A stretch of DNA of 64,000 bases from an uncultured Thalassotalea sp. (GCA_947492575.1 CANLNK010000001.1:1178001-1242000); one strand, 5' to 3'; positions 1 to 10,418 are shown, counted from the stretch's first letter. Made by a program: numbers and translations. The notes: generated by a model not told the origin, from the letters alone.

Positions 1-98
1 CCGAATGGTGGCAAGCATCAAATTTGATTCCAGAGTTTAAATTAGTGATCGAGTGGTTTTTTGAGTACCTCAAACAATCCTCAAGTTTTTTAAACTAA
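1..98 (+). CDS. cvpA: CvpA family membrane protein, C-terminal end (partial)
   Basis: Only the last 31 codons are in the window, read from base 3 to the TAA at 96-98. The tail contains [12 protein letters not shown] and a [14 protein letters not shown] ending, like the cytoplasmic C-terminus of CvpA, the inner-membrane protein needed for colicin V production. CvpA lies directly upstream of purF in many gammaproteobacteria. Here purF starts 24 bases after the stop, so the two are probably co-transcribed. The assignment rests on this short tail plus context. Confidence 0.75.
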   Translation, partial: EWWQASNLIPEFKLVIEWFFEYLKQSSSFLN

Positions 99-122
99 GC
101 TCACTCGGCGGAGAAAAAGTTC

Positions 123-1637
123 ATGTGTGGTATTGTCGGTATAGTAGGTCAAACACCAGTAAGCCAGTCGTTATACGATGGCTTAACCGTGTTACAGCAT
201 CGTGGTCAAGATGCAGCAGGTATTGTCACTATTAGTGAAAACACCTTCAGACTACGTAAAGCAAACGGGTTGGTGAAAGATGTATTCCATACTCGCCATA
301 TGCGTAGATTACAAGGTAATGTAGGTATTGGTCACATTCGTTACCCTACAGCTGGAACATCTAGCTCATCAGAAGCTCAACCATTCTATGCAAACTCGCC
401 ATTTGGTATTGCATTAGCTCATAACGGTAACTTAACTAACTTTGAAGAATTGAAATCGTGGTTGTTCAATACTGCACGTCGTCACGTGAATACGACATCT
501 GACTCTGAATTACTGCTTAATATTTTAGGTCATGAGTTAGCTCAATCTGAAGCCCTTAATTTAACACCGGAAGATATTTTCAAAGCGGTTGGCAAAGTAC
601 ACGACCGAGTGCGTGGAGCTTACGCGACAGTTGCTTTAATCATTGGTCACGGCATGGTAGCGTTCCGCGACCCTAATGGTATCCGTCCGCTTGTGTTTGG
701 TAAGCGTGAAACGGTTAACGGTACAGAGTACATGGTAGCATCAGAGTCAGTAGCGCTTGATGCTTGTGACTTTGAGTTTGTTCGTGATGTCGCACCAGGT
801 GAAGTTATTTACTTCACAGAAGATGGCAAGATATATAGCCAGCAGTGTGCTCAATCACCAAATTACAGCCCATGTATTTTTGAGTTTGTATATTTTGCTC
901 GCCCAGATTCAACGATTGATAAGATGTCGGTTTACGGTACTCGTGTAGAAATGGGTAAAAAGTTAGGTGAAAAAATTGCACGTGACTGGGAAGACTTAGA
1001 TATTGATGTTGTTATTCCAATCCCAGAAACATCATGTGATATTGCATTACAAATTGCCCACGAATTAGATATACCTTACCGCCAAGGTTTTGTTAAAAAC
1101 CGTTACATTGGCCGTACATTTATCATGCCTGGTCAAGAAATGCGTAAGAAGTCAGTGCGTCGCAAGCTAAACGCTATTAGTGCCGAGTTTATAGGCAAAA
1201 ACGTATTACTCGTTGATGACTCTGTTGTACGCGGAACTACCTCTGAGCAAATCATTGAAATGGCACGTGCAGCTGGCGCGAAAAAGGTATACTTTGCCTC
1301 GGCAGCACCAGAAATTCGCTTCCCGAACGTATACGGTATTGATATGCCAAGTGCAAATGAGTTAATTGCACACGGCCGAGAAGTTGAAGACATCTGTGAA
1401 ATTATTGGTGCTGATGAACTTATCTTCCAAGACATTGAAGACCTAGTTGAAGCGGTTCGTTCTCACAACCCTGAGATCAAAACGTTTGAGACATCAGTAT
1501 TCAATGGTCGCTATATCACGAATGATATCGATCAGAGTTACTTAGAAAAATTAGACGCTGCACGCAACAACGAAACGAAAGAGTCGACTGATAAAAACGC
1601 TGACTCGATCATTGATATGCATAACGAAGGTGCATAG
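123..1637 (+). CDS. purF: Amidophosphoribosyltransferase
   Basis: PurF catalyses the first committed step of purine synthesis, turning PRPP and glutamine into phosphoribosylamine. The 504-residue length is normal. The protein begins MCGIVGIVG, so removal of Met exposes the Cys nucleophile of the class II glutaminase domain (about residues 2-235). The phosphoribosyltransferase domain follows and carries the PRPP loop [14 protein letters not shown] near residues 361-374. The ATG has a GGAG ribosome site just upstream and follows the cvpA end, matching the usual cvpA-purF operon. A bidirectional terminator closes the unit. Confidence 0.97.
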   Translation: MCGIVGIVGQTPVSQSLYDGLTVLQHRGQDAAGIVTISENTFRLRKANGLVKDVFHTRHMRRLQGNVGIGHIRYPTAGTSSSSEAQPFYANSPFGIALAHNGNLTNFEELKSWLFNTARRHVNTTSDSELLLNILGHELAQSEALNLTPEDIFKAVGKVHDRVRGAYATVALIIGHGMVAFRDPNGIRPLVFGKRETVNGTEYMVASESVALDACDFEFVRDVAPGEVIYFTEDGKIYSQQCAQSPNYSPCIFEFVYFARPDSTIDKMSVYGTRVEMGKKLGEKIARDWEDLDIDVVIPIPETSCDIALQIAHELDIPYRQGFVKNRYIGRTFIMPGQEMRKKSVRRKLNAISAEFIGKNVLLVDDSVVRGTTSEQIIEMARAAGAKKVYFASAAPEIRFPNVYGIDMPSANELIAHGREVEDICEIIGADELIFQDIEDLVEAVRSHNPEIKTFETSVFNGRYITNDIDQSYLEKLDAARNNETKESTDKNADSIIDMHNEGA

Positions 1638-1700
1638 TTAATAATATTTTATTAAGTTAAATTGTTATTTAACACTATTCGTTCAGTTGAGCATTAAAAA

Positions 1701-1722
1701 AGCACCCAAAAGGGTGCTTTTT
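1701..1722. terminator. Bidirectional terminator between purF and the Yip1-family gene
   Basis: A 7-bp stem AGCACCC/GGGTGCT is flanked by an A-run on the left and a T-run on the right. It can end transcripts from purF on the plus strand and from the convergent minus-strand gene. Confidence 0.9.
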
Positions 1723-1751
1723 CGTCTCTATCGTATGTCGCTTTAAACGTA

Positions 1752-2351
1752 TTAAGCTACATATTCTGGGCCAAAACCCATACTCCACATAATTGCGCTT
1801 GCTGCCATAATGGTAACAAGCAAAACAAGGCCGCATGTAACTACCGAGCTAGAGTAAATAAACCCTTCCTCTTCAGGAATGTTCATCATAATCGGTACAC
1901 CTGAATACAATAGATAAACTGAATAGCAAATTGCTGCAATACCTGCGCATACCACGAACCAAAGCACAGGGAACAATGCTGTTACACCAACCATTAGTAA
2001 TGGTGTAGCTGTGTATGCTGCCAACTCAAGTGATTGTGTCCACGTTGGATCAGAATCAAAAGTTTTTGCCATCCAATGAATTAAATATGCCAATGCAAAT
2101 ACGCCTAAAACCAGAGCGAAGTACATGCCGACAGACATAATCATCGCGCTTGATTCGGTAAGCCGAATAGGATCATTTGCTCCGATAGACCAGCCAATAT
2201 GTGCTGCGGCATAGTAACCGCATATTGACGGAATAAGCGCCACTATAAGAATGTGGGCTAGGCTGTAACTTAAACTTTCATGGCGTTTCTCAATCGTTTG
2301 CCATTCTTCACGCGGGTGGGCGTACAAGCCCCAAATGTGATTTAAGATCAT
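1752..2351 (-). CDS. Yip1-family inner-membrane protein (YohC-like)
   Basis: This 199-residue protein has about five hydrophobic segments. Its N-terminus, ILNHIWGLYAHPREEW, is typical of bacterial Yip1-domain (YohC-like) inner-membrane proteins, whose function is unknown. The hydrophobic segments lie roughly at residues 30-55, 70-95, 112-125, 130-150 and 165-190. An AGAGGAA ribosome site precedes the ATG. It converges on purF and shares its terminator. No operon partner is evident, as the next minus-strand gene is over 200 bases upstream. Confidence 0.8.
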   Translation of the reverse strand: MILNHIWGLYAHPREEWQTIEKRHESLSYSLAHILIVALIPSICGYYAAAHIGWSIGANDPIRLTESSAMIMSVGMYFALVLGVFALAYLIHWMAKTFDSDPTWTQSLELAAYTATPLLMVGVTALFPVLWFVVCAGIAAICYSVYLLYSGVPIMMNIPEEEGFIYSSSVVTCGLVLLVTIMAASAIMWSMGFGPEYVA

Positions 2352-2447
2352 AGTAATGTTCCTCTCGCTGTCCCCGATTTTTGTACAATGTTGTTTTTAT
2401 TTTTAAGTTGCACTACGTCCGTCAGTGATTATTGTGTTTTTTAATAC

Positions 2448-2485
2448 TGACTATTTATTTATGTAATACGGTTAATAAATAGTCA
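2448..2485. repeat. Perfect 12-bp inverted repeat
   Basis: TGACTATTTATT at 2448-2459 is matched exactly by its reverse complement at 2474-2485, with a 14-nt loop. It lies between two minus-strand genes. Neither strand has a T-run after it, so it does not look like an intrinsic terminator. It could be an operator or an mRNA structure. Confidence 0.6.
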
Positions 2486-2584
2486 AGTTAAGAGTGCAAA
2501 ATAACCATTTTAATTTTGTGGTTAAGAATGAAGGCTTAAGAGAGGTTTTAAGGCTTAATAGAAGATTTGGGGATAAAGAGGGGG

Positions 2585-2860
2585 CTAAGCGACCTTTATC
2601 CTCACTATGTTCATGATATCAATTTCAAAGCCCGCTACATTTTCCGTTGCTATGTAATAAGTGATGTTCACGCGTTGTCCTTGGAGAGATTTATAAAGTT
2701 GCTTTCGTTTGTATTTAAACGGCGTACTTATATTCTCTAACATCAGTGTATTGATATACCAATCACCATCTTCTCGTTGTACATGAGACTCCACTTTAAT
2801 GTCGTTTGTATGGATGAGCTTTTGGTGCTTATTAAGCATCTTGTCTACGTCGTTTTTCAT
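2585..2860 (-). CDS. Conserved-looking hypothetical protein, 91 residues
   Basis: I do not recognise a named family. The 91-residue product is basic and soluble, with no signal peptide or membrane segment. Its middle is rich in beta-prone residues (DGDWYINTLMLENI, VNITYYIATENVAG), suggesting a small beta-sheet fold. The ATG lacks a clear ribosome site. It is divergent from miaE, with about 110 bases between their starts. The real-gene call rests on length, composition and the absence of a competing frame. Confidence 0.6.
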   Translation of the reverse strand: MKNDVDKMLNKHQKLIHTNDIKVESHVQREDGDWYINTLMLENISTPFKYKRKQLYKSLQGQRVNITYYIATENVAGFEIDIMNIVRIKVA

Positions 2861-2969
2861 GATCTACATCAGTAGCGATAAAGGATTCTGCTATCTTAAT
2901 CGCAAAATGACTAGTAACCAATGGCTAACACTTTTAAAATAGCGCCGATTTTTCTTTGAGATATTTTCA

Positions 2970-3731
2970 ATGAGCCACGAACAGTTATTAGCGCCGATTA
3001 AAACATTTTTGCAGGCTGAAACCCCTGATGCTTGGATAGAAAAGGCTAAGCGCCCTGAAAATTTGCCTATGCTCCTCACCGACCATTTGATTTGTGAGTT
3101 AAAAGCAGCGCAAACAGCAATGTGGTTACTTCGCAAATATGCCGCTGACAAAGCAAGTAGCGTCGCTTTGCTTGATTGGTTGCAGCCATTCGAAAAGTTT
3201 GTTTATCGCAAAGAAGGGGATTTAGCATCACTTGCTAAATCAGAAAAGCTAACGAAATCGATACTTACCAAAGCAGATACTTCATACGGGCAAGACTTAA
3301 TTGATAAAATGGTTCTTTTGATAAAAGAAGAACTACACCACTTTTATCAAGTACTTGAGATTATGACAGACCGCAATATTCCTTATGAGAATATTACTGC
3401 TAGCCGCTACGCGAAAGGTATGATGAGTAAAGTTCGTACTCATGAGCCTGCAATTCTTATTGATAAATTGATTTGTGGTGCCTATATCGAGGCTCGTTCG
3501 TGCGAACGTTTTGCTAAACTTGCTCCGCACTTGGACGATGAACTCAATAAATTTTACGTATCGCTACTCCGCTCTGAAGCCAGACATTATCAAGATTACT
3601 TGGCTTTGGCAGAACAAGTGGCAGGGCATGACATTAGCGATAGAGTTAAGCTTTTCGGCGAAGTAGAAGCTGAGCTGATTTCTTCACCAGATGACGACTT
3701 TAAATTCCACTCTGGTTGCCCGTCCTCATAA
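2970..3731 (+). CDS. miaE: tRNA-(ms2io6A)-hydroxylase
   Basis: MiaE is a diiron monooxygenase that hydroxylates the isopentenyl group of ms2i6A37 in tRNAs reading UNN codons. The 253-residue product shows the ferritin-like four-helix ligand pattern: DHLICELKAA early, EELHHFYQVL in the middle, then IEARSCERF and RSEARHYQDYL, which together supply the Glu and His iron ligands. The start is the ATG that follows a weak GAGA ribosome site. It is a single-gene unit closed by a strong hairpin terminator. Confidence 0.93.
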   Translation: MSHEQLLAPIKTFLQAETPDAWIEKAKRPENLPMLLTDHLICELKAAQTAMWLLRKYAADKASSVALLDWLQPFEKFVYRKEGDLASLAKSEKLTKSILTKADTSYGQDLIDKMVLLIKEELHHFYQVLEIMTDRNIPYENITASRYAKGMMSKVRTHEPAILIDKLICGAYIEARSCERFAKLAPHLDDELNKFYVSLLRSEARHYQDYLALAEQVAGHDISDRVKLFGEVEAELISSPDDDFKFHSGCPSS

Positions 3732-3784
3732 AACAGGTTTTAGCGGCTAACTTTGATTTGTCGTCTATTAACTGAATTGCCAAT

Positions 3785-3818
3785 AAATGGTCGCGTTTTA
3801 CTAAACACGACCATTTTT
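3785..3818 (+). terminator. Terminator after miaE
   Basis: The 9-bp stem AAATGGTCG/CGACCATTT encloses a second 4-bp stem (GTTT/AAAC) with a TACT loop, broken by one C-A mismatch, and is followed by a T-run. Confidence 0.88.
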
Positions 3819-3937
3819 AATTTCACTAACTGCTCAGGTAATACTCCTCGTTACAATATTACGCTTGCTTGCGTTGTCTAAGGTTGGCTATTATCGAAGC
3901 TAAAATAATAACTAACTTACTTACCAAGGACGTATAC

Positions 3938-5845
3938 ATGCGCGTTTTAATCCCTACCTTATGTGCTCTCGCTGTGCTTTCAGCTTGTCAGCCAAATAAT
4001 CAAGAAACTGAAACTACTAAAGCAACCAAACCTGCTACGCAGGTAGCAGAAACAGCAAAGGCATCTGCAGCTCAGAATGCTGTGACATCAGAAGTCGTGT
4101 CTGAGTCTGAAAAGTTAAACCTTTGGTTTAACAAAAAATATGAAGAGCAGTTACTTGAAAATCCATTAATGCTGACGTTCTTAGGGCGAAAGGAAAAGTA
4201 CGACGAGTTTAATGTAATGACTCGTGAAGAAGAGCAGAAACAACTTGCGTGGCAGAAAGCATCTGTTGAAGAAATGAAAGCGACTTTTGATTACGACAAG
4301 CTTGATGATGAAGCAAAAGCGTCTTACGACATCTGGGTTTACCAGTACGAAGAAGCGAAAGAGCAAAATGCATTTCCGAACAACAGTTATGTATTTACTC
4401 AAATGAATGGCGCACAAGCATTCTTGACCCAGTTTCTTATTAACTTTCACAAAGTTGATGAACTGTCAGATATGGAAGCCTACAACAAGCGTATTGGTGG
4501 TGTAGCGCAAGCTTTAACTGACCTATTGGTCATTGCCAAAGAAAATGCTGAATTTGGCGTTAGACCACCAAAATTTGCTTATGAAGGCGTAATTGAACAA
4601 GCGAAAAATGTCATTACAGGTCAGCCTTTCGATGATTCTGAAAATGACGCACCATTGTGGGCTGATGCCAAAGCAAAAATTGATGCGCTTGTTCAAGCGG
4701 AAAAAGTTACCGCTGAACAAGCAGAAGCACTAAAAGCTGCTACGAAAGAAGCGTTATTGACACAGTACCAGCCTGCATACCAAGCGCTTGTTACTTGGTT
4801 TGAGCAAGATATTGCCAATACCGATGAAATTGCAACAGGCGTTGCTAAGCAGCCGAACGGCGTCGATTACTACAATATGCGCCTTAAGCATTCAACGACT
4901 ACGTCATTAACAGCAGAAGAAATTCATAACATTGGTTTAGCAGAAGTTGCGCGTATTACTGATGAAATGATTGCGATCAAGGAGAAAGTTGGCTTTGAAG
5001 GTGACTTGCAAGCCTTCTTTAAGTTTATAAAAACAGATCCGCAGTTCTTCTATCCAAACACAGATGAAGGTCGCCAAGGCTACATTACCGATACTGAAGC
5101 TTACTTGGATATTATCAATAAACGTCTACCTGAGTTCTTTGGCATTTTACCCAAAGCACCACTTGTGGTTAAGCGTGTAGAGCCGTTTAGAGAGCAAGAT
5201 GGTGCTGCTCAGCACTACTTCCCTGGTACGCCAGATGGCTCACGTCCTGGTGTGTACTACGCGCATTTATCTGACATGAGCGCGATGCCGAAAAATGAAA
5301 TGGAAGGTATTGCTTACCATGAAGGCAACCCAGGTCATCATATGCAAATATCAATTGCACAGGAGCTAACCTCAGTACCTACTTTTAGAACACAAGCGGG
5401 CTTCACTGCTTATAGTGAGGGTTGGGGTCTGTACTCTGAGTTGCTGGCAAAGGAAATGGGCGGATATCAGAATCCTTATTCTGACTTCGGTCGTTTGGTT
5501 AACGAAATCTGGCGTGCTGTTCGTTTAGTCGTGGACACAGGCCTTCACGCCAAAGGCTGGACTGAAGAACAAGCATTTGAATATTTCAAATCAAAAGCAC
5601 CAGTAGCCGAAGAAGCGATTCGCTCTGAAGTACGTCGTTATATTGTTTGGCCTGGTCAAGCTACGGCTTACAAAATAGGTATGCTTGAGATGCAAGAAAT
5701 GCGTGCTAATGCAGAAAAAGCACTGGGTGATAAATTCGACATTCGTGGTTTCCACGACACTATCTTAGGTGGTGGTGCGATGCCATTACCAGTGCTCGAG
5801 AAACGTGTAAATGATTGGGTTGTTAGTGTTCAGACAAAAGGTTAG
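3938..5845 (+). CDS. DUF885-family lipoprotein, putative zinc peptidase
   Basis: This 635-residue protein begins with a lipoprotein signal, MRVLIPTLCALAVLSAC, with Cys17 as the likely lipidated residue, so it should be anchored in the envelope. DUF885 proteins are putative metallopeptidases. The expected metal-site motif HEGNPGHHMQ is present near residue 470, followed by YSEGWGLYSE, which probably gives another ligand. The start at 3938 is chosen because AAGGA lies 7 bases upstream and the lipobox then sits at the normal distance; an earlier in-frame ATG at 3869 would bury the signal peptide. Its substrate is unknown. Confidence 0.88.
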   Translation: MRVLIPTLCALAVLSACQPNNQETETTKATKPATQVAETAKASAAQNAVTSEVVSESEKLNLWFNKKYEEQLLENPLMLTFLGRKEKYDEFNVMTREEEQKQLAWQKASVEEMKATFDYDKLDDEAKASYDIWVYQYEEAKEQNAFPNNSYVFTQMNGAQAFLTQFLINFHKVDELSDMEAYNKRIGGVAQALTDLLVIAKENAEFGVRPPKFAYEGVIEQAKNVITGQPFDDSENDAPLWADAKAKIDALVQAEKVTAEQAEALKAATKEALLTQYQPAYQALVTWFEQDIANTDEIATGVAKQPNGVDYYNMRLKHSTTTSLTAEEIHNIGLAEVARITDEMIAIKEKVGFEGDLQAFFKFIKTDPQFFYPNTDEGRQGYITDTEAYLDIINKRLPEFFGILPKAPLVVKRVEPFREQDGAAQHYFPGTPDGSRPGVYYAHLSDMSAMPKNEMEGIAYHEGNPGHHMQISIAQELTSVPTFRTQAGFTAYSEGWGLYSELLAKEMGGYQNPYSDFGRLVNEIWRAVRLVVDTGLHAKGWTEEQAFEYFKSKAPVAEEAIRSEVRRYIVWPGQATAYKIGMLEMQEMRANAEKALGDKFDIRGFHDTILGGGAMPLPVLEKRVNDWVVSVQTKG

Positions 5846-5880
5846 ATAAAACGTCTAGCTCAATTGCGGTAATTAAAAAA

Positions 5881-5904
5881 AGCCTGAATATCAGGCTTTT
5901 TTTA
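5881..5904. terminator. Bidirectional terminator between the DUF885 gene and lpxH
   Basis: A 7-bp stem AGCCTGA/TCAGGCT with an ATA loop sits between an A-run and a T-run, so it works in both directions for the convergent genes. Confidence 0.9.
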
Positions 5905-5941
5905 ATGTTCATAAATTAACGAATAAACACACAAACACTTG

Positions 5942-6688
5942 CTACTCAAAAGGTTGGTTAAGTAGTTTGTAGCCATCAGGTGTGAACTTTAACCAAGCAC
6001 CTTGCTCGTACCAATCGCCAAGTACGACACGCGTGTTATTACGGCCTTGATTATCAAACTCATGGACAGCAGGGCGGTGAGTATGGCCATGAATCATTAA
6101 GTCGCATTGTTGCTCAGTAAGGCAGCGTTGCACCTCTTCTTGTGTCACATCCATAATGTCTTGCGATTTCATCGCAGTCGATTCTGCACTTTGTTTACGA
6201 TAATTGGCTGCAATTTTTTTCCTAACAAAAAGCGGTAAGCTCTTAATCATCGCTTGCCACCACCAGCTACGAGATTTCTTTCGAAACGCTTGATATGCAA
6301 CGTCGCGAGTACAAAGGGTGTCACCATGCATTATCACTAACTCTGTGCCATAGAGATTTATTTTCTCTATGTCATTCAATAATGTCATGCCGCAGCGCTT
6401 GGCGTAGCGCTTTCCTAATAGAAAATCCCGGTTGCCGACTATGAAGTATATTTCTGTTGTTGAGCTTAATGCTTTGAGAGCCGTTGCGATGGAATTGACG
6501 AAGTCACTATCATCATCATCACCAAGCCAATATTCGAATAGGTCACCAAGAATAAATAGTTTATCGGCTTCAGGCGCTTGGTTTTTAAGGAAAGAAAGGA
6601 AGCAGGCGGTAATGTCGGGCCTATTTTCTGCTAAGTGCAAGTCAGCGATAAAGTAGCTGACTTGCCCGTTATTATTGTCGTTAGTCAT
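5942..6688 (-). CDS. lpxH: UDP-2,3-diacylglucosamine diphosphatase
   Basis: LpxH hydrolyses UDP-2,3-diacylglucosamine to lipid X in lipid A synthesis at the inner-membrane face. The 248-residue product has the calcineurin-type metal motifs in order: FIADLHL, GDLFEYWLGDDD, GNRDFLL, MHGDTLC and IHGHTHRP. I prefer the ATG at 6688 to the TTG two codons upstream; neither has a good ribosome site. It follows ppiB by about 26 bases, and the ppiB-lpxH pairing is common in gammaproteobacteria, so translation may depend on the upstream gene. Confidence 0.95.
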   Translation of the reverse strand: MTNDNNNGQVSYFIADLHLAENRPDITACFLSFLKNQAPEADKLFILGDLFEYWLGDDDDSDFVNSIATALKALSSTTEIYFIVGNRDFLLGKRYAKRCGMTLLNDIEKINLYGTELVIMHGDTLCTRDVAYQAFRKKSRSWWWQAMIKSLPLFVRKKIAANYRKQSAESTAMKSQDIMDVTQEEVQRCLTEQQCDLMIHGHTHRPAVHEFDNQGRNNTRVVLGDWYEQGAWLKFTPDGYKLLNQPFE

Positions 6689-6714
6689 TAACAATAAATT
6701 CGCTGTGGCTGAAA

Positions 6715-7209
6715 TTATTCAACAACCTTGGCAGATGTTACGATGATTTCATCTTTTGGTACATCATCATGGAAGCCGAAACGACCTGTTTCTGCTAATG
6801 CCATCTTATCTACAATGTCCATGCCTTCAACTACTTTACCAAAGACACAGTAACCCCAGCCTTGTACTGACTCGTTTTTGAAATCTAAGAAGTCATTATC
6901 GACTAAGTTAATGAAAAACTGTGCAGAAGCTGAGTGTGGATCTTGCGTACGAGCCATTGCTAGTGTGCCACGCTTGTTACCTAATCCGTTGTTTGCTTCG
7001 TTTTGAATAGGCTCGCGTGTTGTTTTTTCGTCCATACCTGAAGCAAAACCACCGCCTTGTACCATGAAGCCTTTAATAACACGGTGGAAAATCGTACCGT
7101 CATAAAAATTTTCTTCTACGTACTGTTGAAAGTTCTTTGCTGTGACAGGTGCATTGTCAAAATCAAGTTCTACTTTAATGTCACCTAAGTTTGTGCTGAA
7201 AATAATCAT
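6715..7209 (-). CDS. ppiB: Peptidyl-prolyl cis-trans isomerase B (cytoplasmic cyclophilin)
   Basis: This 164-residue cyclophilin lacks a signal peptide, which points to the cytoplasmic PpiB rather than periplasmic PpiA. Active-site segments are visible: [13 protein letters not shown], the [20 protein letters not shown] stretch and [12 protein letters not shown]. An AGGAA ribosome site precedes the ATG. It is the first gene of a two-gene unit with lpxH and is divergent from cysS, as in many relatives. Confidence 0.96.
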   Translation of the reverse strand: MIIFSTNLGDIKVELDFDNAPVTAKNFQQYVEENFYDGTIFHRVIKGFMVQGGGFASGMDEKTTREPIQNEANNGLGNKRGTLAMARTQDPHSASAQFFINLVDNDFLDFKNESVQGWGYCVFGKVVEGMDIVDKMALAETGRFGFHDDVPKDEIIVTSAKVVE

Positions 7210-7413
7210 GCGTTATTCCTAAAAATTAATCGTCGCGGGATTGTATCGTAAATATCATCAATTTTCTCGTTTTCACGTTTTTTCTTATTTGGTTAGATAA
7301 GCAGATGAATCCTAGTACATGTTGAGCTACAATGTGCGGCCGGTCTGGCTATCTTCAGGCCAAGGTTAATCGACACAAGTGGTTCATCAACAAAATAAGG
7401 AACAATTAGTCAC

Positions 7414-8802
7414 ATGTTGCAAATATACAACACACTTACCCGACAAAAAGAAACGTTTAAGCCTATCCAAGCTGGGAAGGTGGGGTTATATGTTTGTGGT
7501 GTAACGGTTTACGACTTGTGTCATATAGGCCATGCGCGCACGTACATTGGCTTTGATAACATTGTTCGTTACATGAGATTCTCCGGTTATGACGTTACAT
7601 ACGTGCGTAACATTACTGATGTTGAAGATAAAATTATTAATCGTGCGAACGAAAATGGCGAGCAACCAATGGCGCTAGTTGAGCGTAACATTGGTGAAAT
7701 GTATAAAGACTTCGATGCGCTTAACCTTTTAAGACCTGACATTGAGCCTCGTGTTACAACACATATGAATGAAATCATCGAGATGATCGAAACGCTTGTT
7801 GAGAAAAAACACGCTTACGTCACTGGTGATGGTGATGTGTGGTTTGATGTGTCTAGCTACAACGAATACGGCAAGTTAAGTGGCCAAAACTTAGAGCAAC
7901 TGCAAGCGGGCTCTCGAGTAGAAATTGACGAAACCAAGAAAAGCCCATTAGATTTTGCATTGTGGAAATCGGCAAAACCTGGTGAACCTTACTGGGAATC
8001 ACCATGGGGTAATGGCCGACCAGGTTGGCACATTGAGTGTTCGGCAATGAATAAAAAAGAGCTAGGCGAGCATTTTGATATTCACGGCGGTGGCTCAGAT
8101 TTATCGTTCCCACATCATGAAAATGAAGTAGCGCAAAGTTGCTGCGCATCTGATACGCCGTACGTAAATTACTGGATTCATACCGGTATGGTGCAAGTGG
8201 ACCAAGAGAAAATGTCCAAATCACTAGGTAACTTCTTCACTATTCGTGAAGTCCTTGAAAAGTACGATGCTGAAACTACGCGTTTCTTCTTAACATCGGG
8301 TCAATACCGCAGCCAGTTGAACTACTCAACCGACAACCTTGATCAGGCAAGAGCGTCGCTAGAGCGAATTTACACGGCATTACGTGGTATCGAAGTATCG
8401 GCTGATTTTGTGTTAGACAAATCACACCCGCAAGTTGTTGAATTTTGCCAAGCGATGGATGACGATCTTAATACGCCACAAGCAATCGCGGTATTATTTG
8501 AGTTGGCGAAACAACTCAATGTTGCCAAGCAAAGCGACGATGCAGCGCTAACCAATGAGTTAGCAGGTACGTTATTAGCGTTAGGTAACTTATTAGGCTT
8601 GCTTCAACAAGACGCTGAGCAGTTCTTGCAAGGCGGGGGCGACGATGATGAGGTTGCAGAAATCGAGGCATTAATTGCTCAGCGCAATCAAGCACGTGCA
8701 GATAAAAATTGGGCACTGGCTGATGAAGCGCGTGATAAACTAAAAGCTATGAACGTTGTGCTGGAAGACAGCGCAGGCAAAACGACTTGGCGTAAAGCCT
8801 AA
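7414..8802 (+). CDS. cysS: Cysteinyl-tRNA synthetase
   Basis: CysS charges tRNA-Cys. The 462-residue class I synthetase has the HIGH signature (CHIGHARTY), the KMSKS loop ([10 protein letters not shown]), and zinc-binding Cys and His residues in [20 protein letters not shown] and [11 protein letters not shown]. An AAGGAAC ribosome site lies about 10 bases before the ATG. It stands alone and ends at a bidirectional terminator facing folD. Confidence 0.97.
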   Translation: MLQIYNTLTRQKETFKPIQAGKVGLYVCGVTVYDLCHIGHARTYIGFDNIVRYMRFSGYDVTYVRNITDVEDKIINRANENGEQPMALVERNIGEMYKDFDALNLLRPDIEPRVTTHMNEIIEMIETLVEKKHAYVTGDGDVWFDVSSYNEYGKLSGQNLEQLQAGSRVEIDETKKSPLDFALWKSAKPGEPYWESPWGNGRPGWHIECSAMNKKELGEHFDIHGGGSDLSFPHHENEVAQSCCASDTPYVNYWIHTGMVQVDQEKMSKSLGNFFTIREVLEKYDAETTRFFLTSGQYRSQLNYSTDNLDQARASLERIYTALRGIEVSADFVLDKSHPQVVEFCQAMDDDLNTPQAIAVLFELAKQLNVAKQSDDAALTNELAGTLLALGNLLGLLQQDAEQFLQGGGDDDEVAEIEALIAQRNQARADKNWALADEARDKLKAMNVVLEDSAGKTTWRKA

Positions 8803-8855
8803 GACTTCGTTTCGCTTAGGTCTTAACCAAATCCAAAATTCGCACTAATAAAAAA

Positions 8856-8877
8856 GGCTCCAGTAGGAGCCTTTTTT
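8856..8877. terminator. Bidirectional terminator between cysS and folD
   Basis: A 6-bp GC-rich stem GGCTCC/GGAGCC with an AGTA loop has an A-run before it and a T-run after it, serving both convergent genes. Confidence 0.9.
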
Positions 8878-8921
8878 ATGTCTAACATATGATTGATGTT
8901 AACTATAAGGAGCAGTGCGTT

Positions 8922-9779
8922 TTAAGATTTTCCAAATTCTTCGCACGCAATTAAAGTATTTTCAATTAGGCTTGCAACAGTCATTGGTCCAACGCCACCT
9001 GGCACAGGTGTAATAAAGTTAGCCTTGTTTTTTGCAACATCAAACTCTACGTCACCCACCAGCTTACCTGAATCTAAACGGTTAATACCTACATCGATTA
9101 CGATTGCGCCATCTTTAATCCACTCACCAGGAATAAATTCAGGTTTACCTACAGCGACAACCAATAAATCGGCATTGCGAACTTTGCCTTCTAAGTCTTT
9201 CGTAAAGCGGTGTGTAGTCGTTACAGTACAGCCAGCAAGCAACAGCTCTAATGTCATAGGACGACCAACAATGTTAGACGCGCCTACTACAACAGCTTCT
9301 AAACCATGAGGTTTTACACCCGTTGATTCAATTAAGGTAACGATCCCTTTCGGTGTACAAGGGCGAAGACCCGGTTGGCGCAATGCTAATTTGCCAACGT
9401 TAGAAGGGTGGAAGCCATCTACATCTTTTTGCGGATTAATGTGCTCAATCACTAAGTTTGGATTTAAACCTTCAGGTAAAGGTAATTGAACTAAAATGCC
9501 GTCAACTTCGTCGTCATGGTTTAGTTCTTCTATTAAGGCAAGTAATTCTGTTTCAGATGTTGTTTCAGCTAAGTCGTAAGAGCGCGATACAAAGCCCACT
9601 TCTTCACATGCTCTTCTTTTACTACCTACGTAAACTTCCGATGCTGGATCGTTACCTACTAAGATAACAGCAAGACCAGGTGCTCTTTTACCTGCTGCTA
9701 CTCGTTGAGCTACTTTTTCTTTAACTGAAGTACGAATGTTTTGCGCGATTGCTTTACCGTCTATTAGTTGTGCCGTCAT
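8922..9779 (-). CDS. folD: Bifunctional methylenetetrahydrofolate dehydrogenase/cyclohydrolase
   Basis: FolD interconverts 5,10-methylene-THF and 10-formyl-THF. The 285-residue product shows family motifs: [16 protein letters not shown] with the catalytic Lys, GILVQLPLP, the NADP-site segment [13 protein letters not shown], and the C-terminal [14 protein letters not shown]. The ribosome site before the ATG is weak. It is a single gene read toward cysS; the tRNA array lies about 280 bases upstream on the other strand. Confidence 0.97.
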   Translation of the reverse strand: MTAQLIDGKAIAQNIRTSVKEKVAQRVAAGKRAPGLAVILVGNDPASEVYVGSKRRACEEVGFVSRSYDLAETTSETELLALIEELNHDDEVDGILVQLPLPEGLNPNLVIEHINPQKDVDGFHPSNVGKLALRQPGLRPCTPKGIVTLIESTGVKPHGLEAVVVGASNIVGRPMTLELLLAGCTVTTTHRFTKDLEGKVRNADLLVVAVGKPEFIPGEWIKDGAIVIDVGINRLDSGKLVGDVEFDVAKNKANFITPVPGGVGPMTVASLIENTLIACEEFGKS

Positions 9780-9987
9780 AGTTCTTTAATATGTGAGAGG
9801 AAAATCATCAATATTTTCGCATAAAAGCTATTAGTGGTGTAGTTGAATAAATAATAAAAAACAAAAAAGATGATCCAACTATGTAGTGCAAACATATAGA
9901 TATTTTATAAAATTCGCTCGATCTAACGCTTTTTTATACGTGTTGCTTTAAAAGTGACCGAACAGTAAAAAATATTTGAAAAAGTGT

Positions 9988-10016
9988 TTGACGAGTCTGA
10001 GGCAACTCGGTAATAT
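9988..10016 (+). promoter_or_regulatory. Sigma-70 promoter of the tRNA array
   Basis: TTGACG (9988-9993) and TAATAT (10011-10016) are separated by exactly 17 bases. A GC-rich discriminator (CCGCACCC) follows, as expected for stable-RNA promoters under stringent control. The predicted start is about 30 bases before the first tRNA. Confidence 0.85.
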
Positions 10017-10055
10017 CCGCACCCGTTGAAGCGACACAGCTTTCAACAAGCAAGT

Positions 10056-10132
10056 CGGTGATTAGCGCAGCTTGGTAGCGCACTTGGTTTGGGTCCAAGG
10101 GGTCGTAGGTTCAAATCCTACATCACCGACCA
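10056..10132 (+). tRNA. tRNA-Pro (anticodon UGG), first copy
   Basis: This 77-nt cloverleaf has acceptor arms CGGTGAT/ATCACCG, discriminator A and an encoded CCA. The anticodon stem CTTGG/CCAAG holds loop TTTGGGT with anticodon TGG. It is the same sequence as the last tRNA of the array. Confidence 0.96.
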
Positions 10133-10172
10133 CTTTACTTCCTTAAGTAAAGTGCGCACTTGTAGGTAATGT

Positions 10173-10249
<77 letters not shown>

Positions 10250-10255
10250 TTCAGT

Positions 10256-10332
10256 GGTGGCTATAGCTCAGTTGGTAGAGCCCCGGATTGTGATTCCGGT
10301 TGTCGTGGGTTCAAGTCCCATTAGCCACCCCA
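10256..10332 (+). tRNA. tRNA-His (anticodon GUG)
   Basis: The anticodon stem CCGGA/TCCGG holds loop TTGTGAT with anticodon GTG. The extra 5' G at position -1, needed by histidyl-tRNA synthetase, is encoded opposite C73, and CCA is encoded. It is very close to enterobacterial hisR. Confidence 0.96.
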
Positions 10333-10341
10333 TCTTATCGT

Positions 10342-10418
10342 CGGTGATTAGCGCAGCTTGGTAGCGCACTTGGTTTGGGTCCAAGGGGTCGTAGGTTCAA
10401 ATCCTACATCACCGACCA
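10342..10418 (+). tRNA. tRNA-Pro (anticodon UGG), second copy
   Basis: This is identical over all 77 bases to the first tRNA of the array, including the encoded CCA. It probably arose by duplication within the array. Confidence 0.96.
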
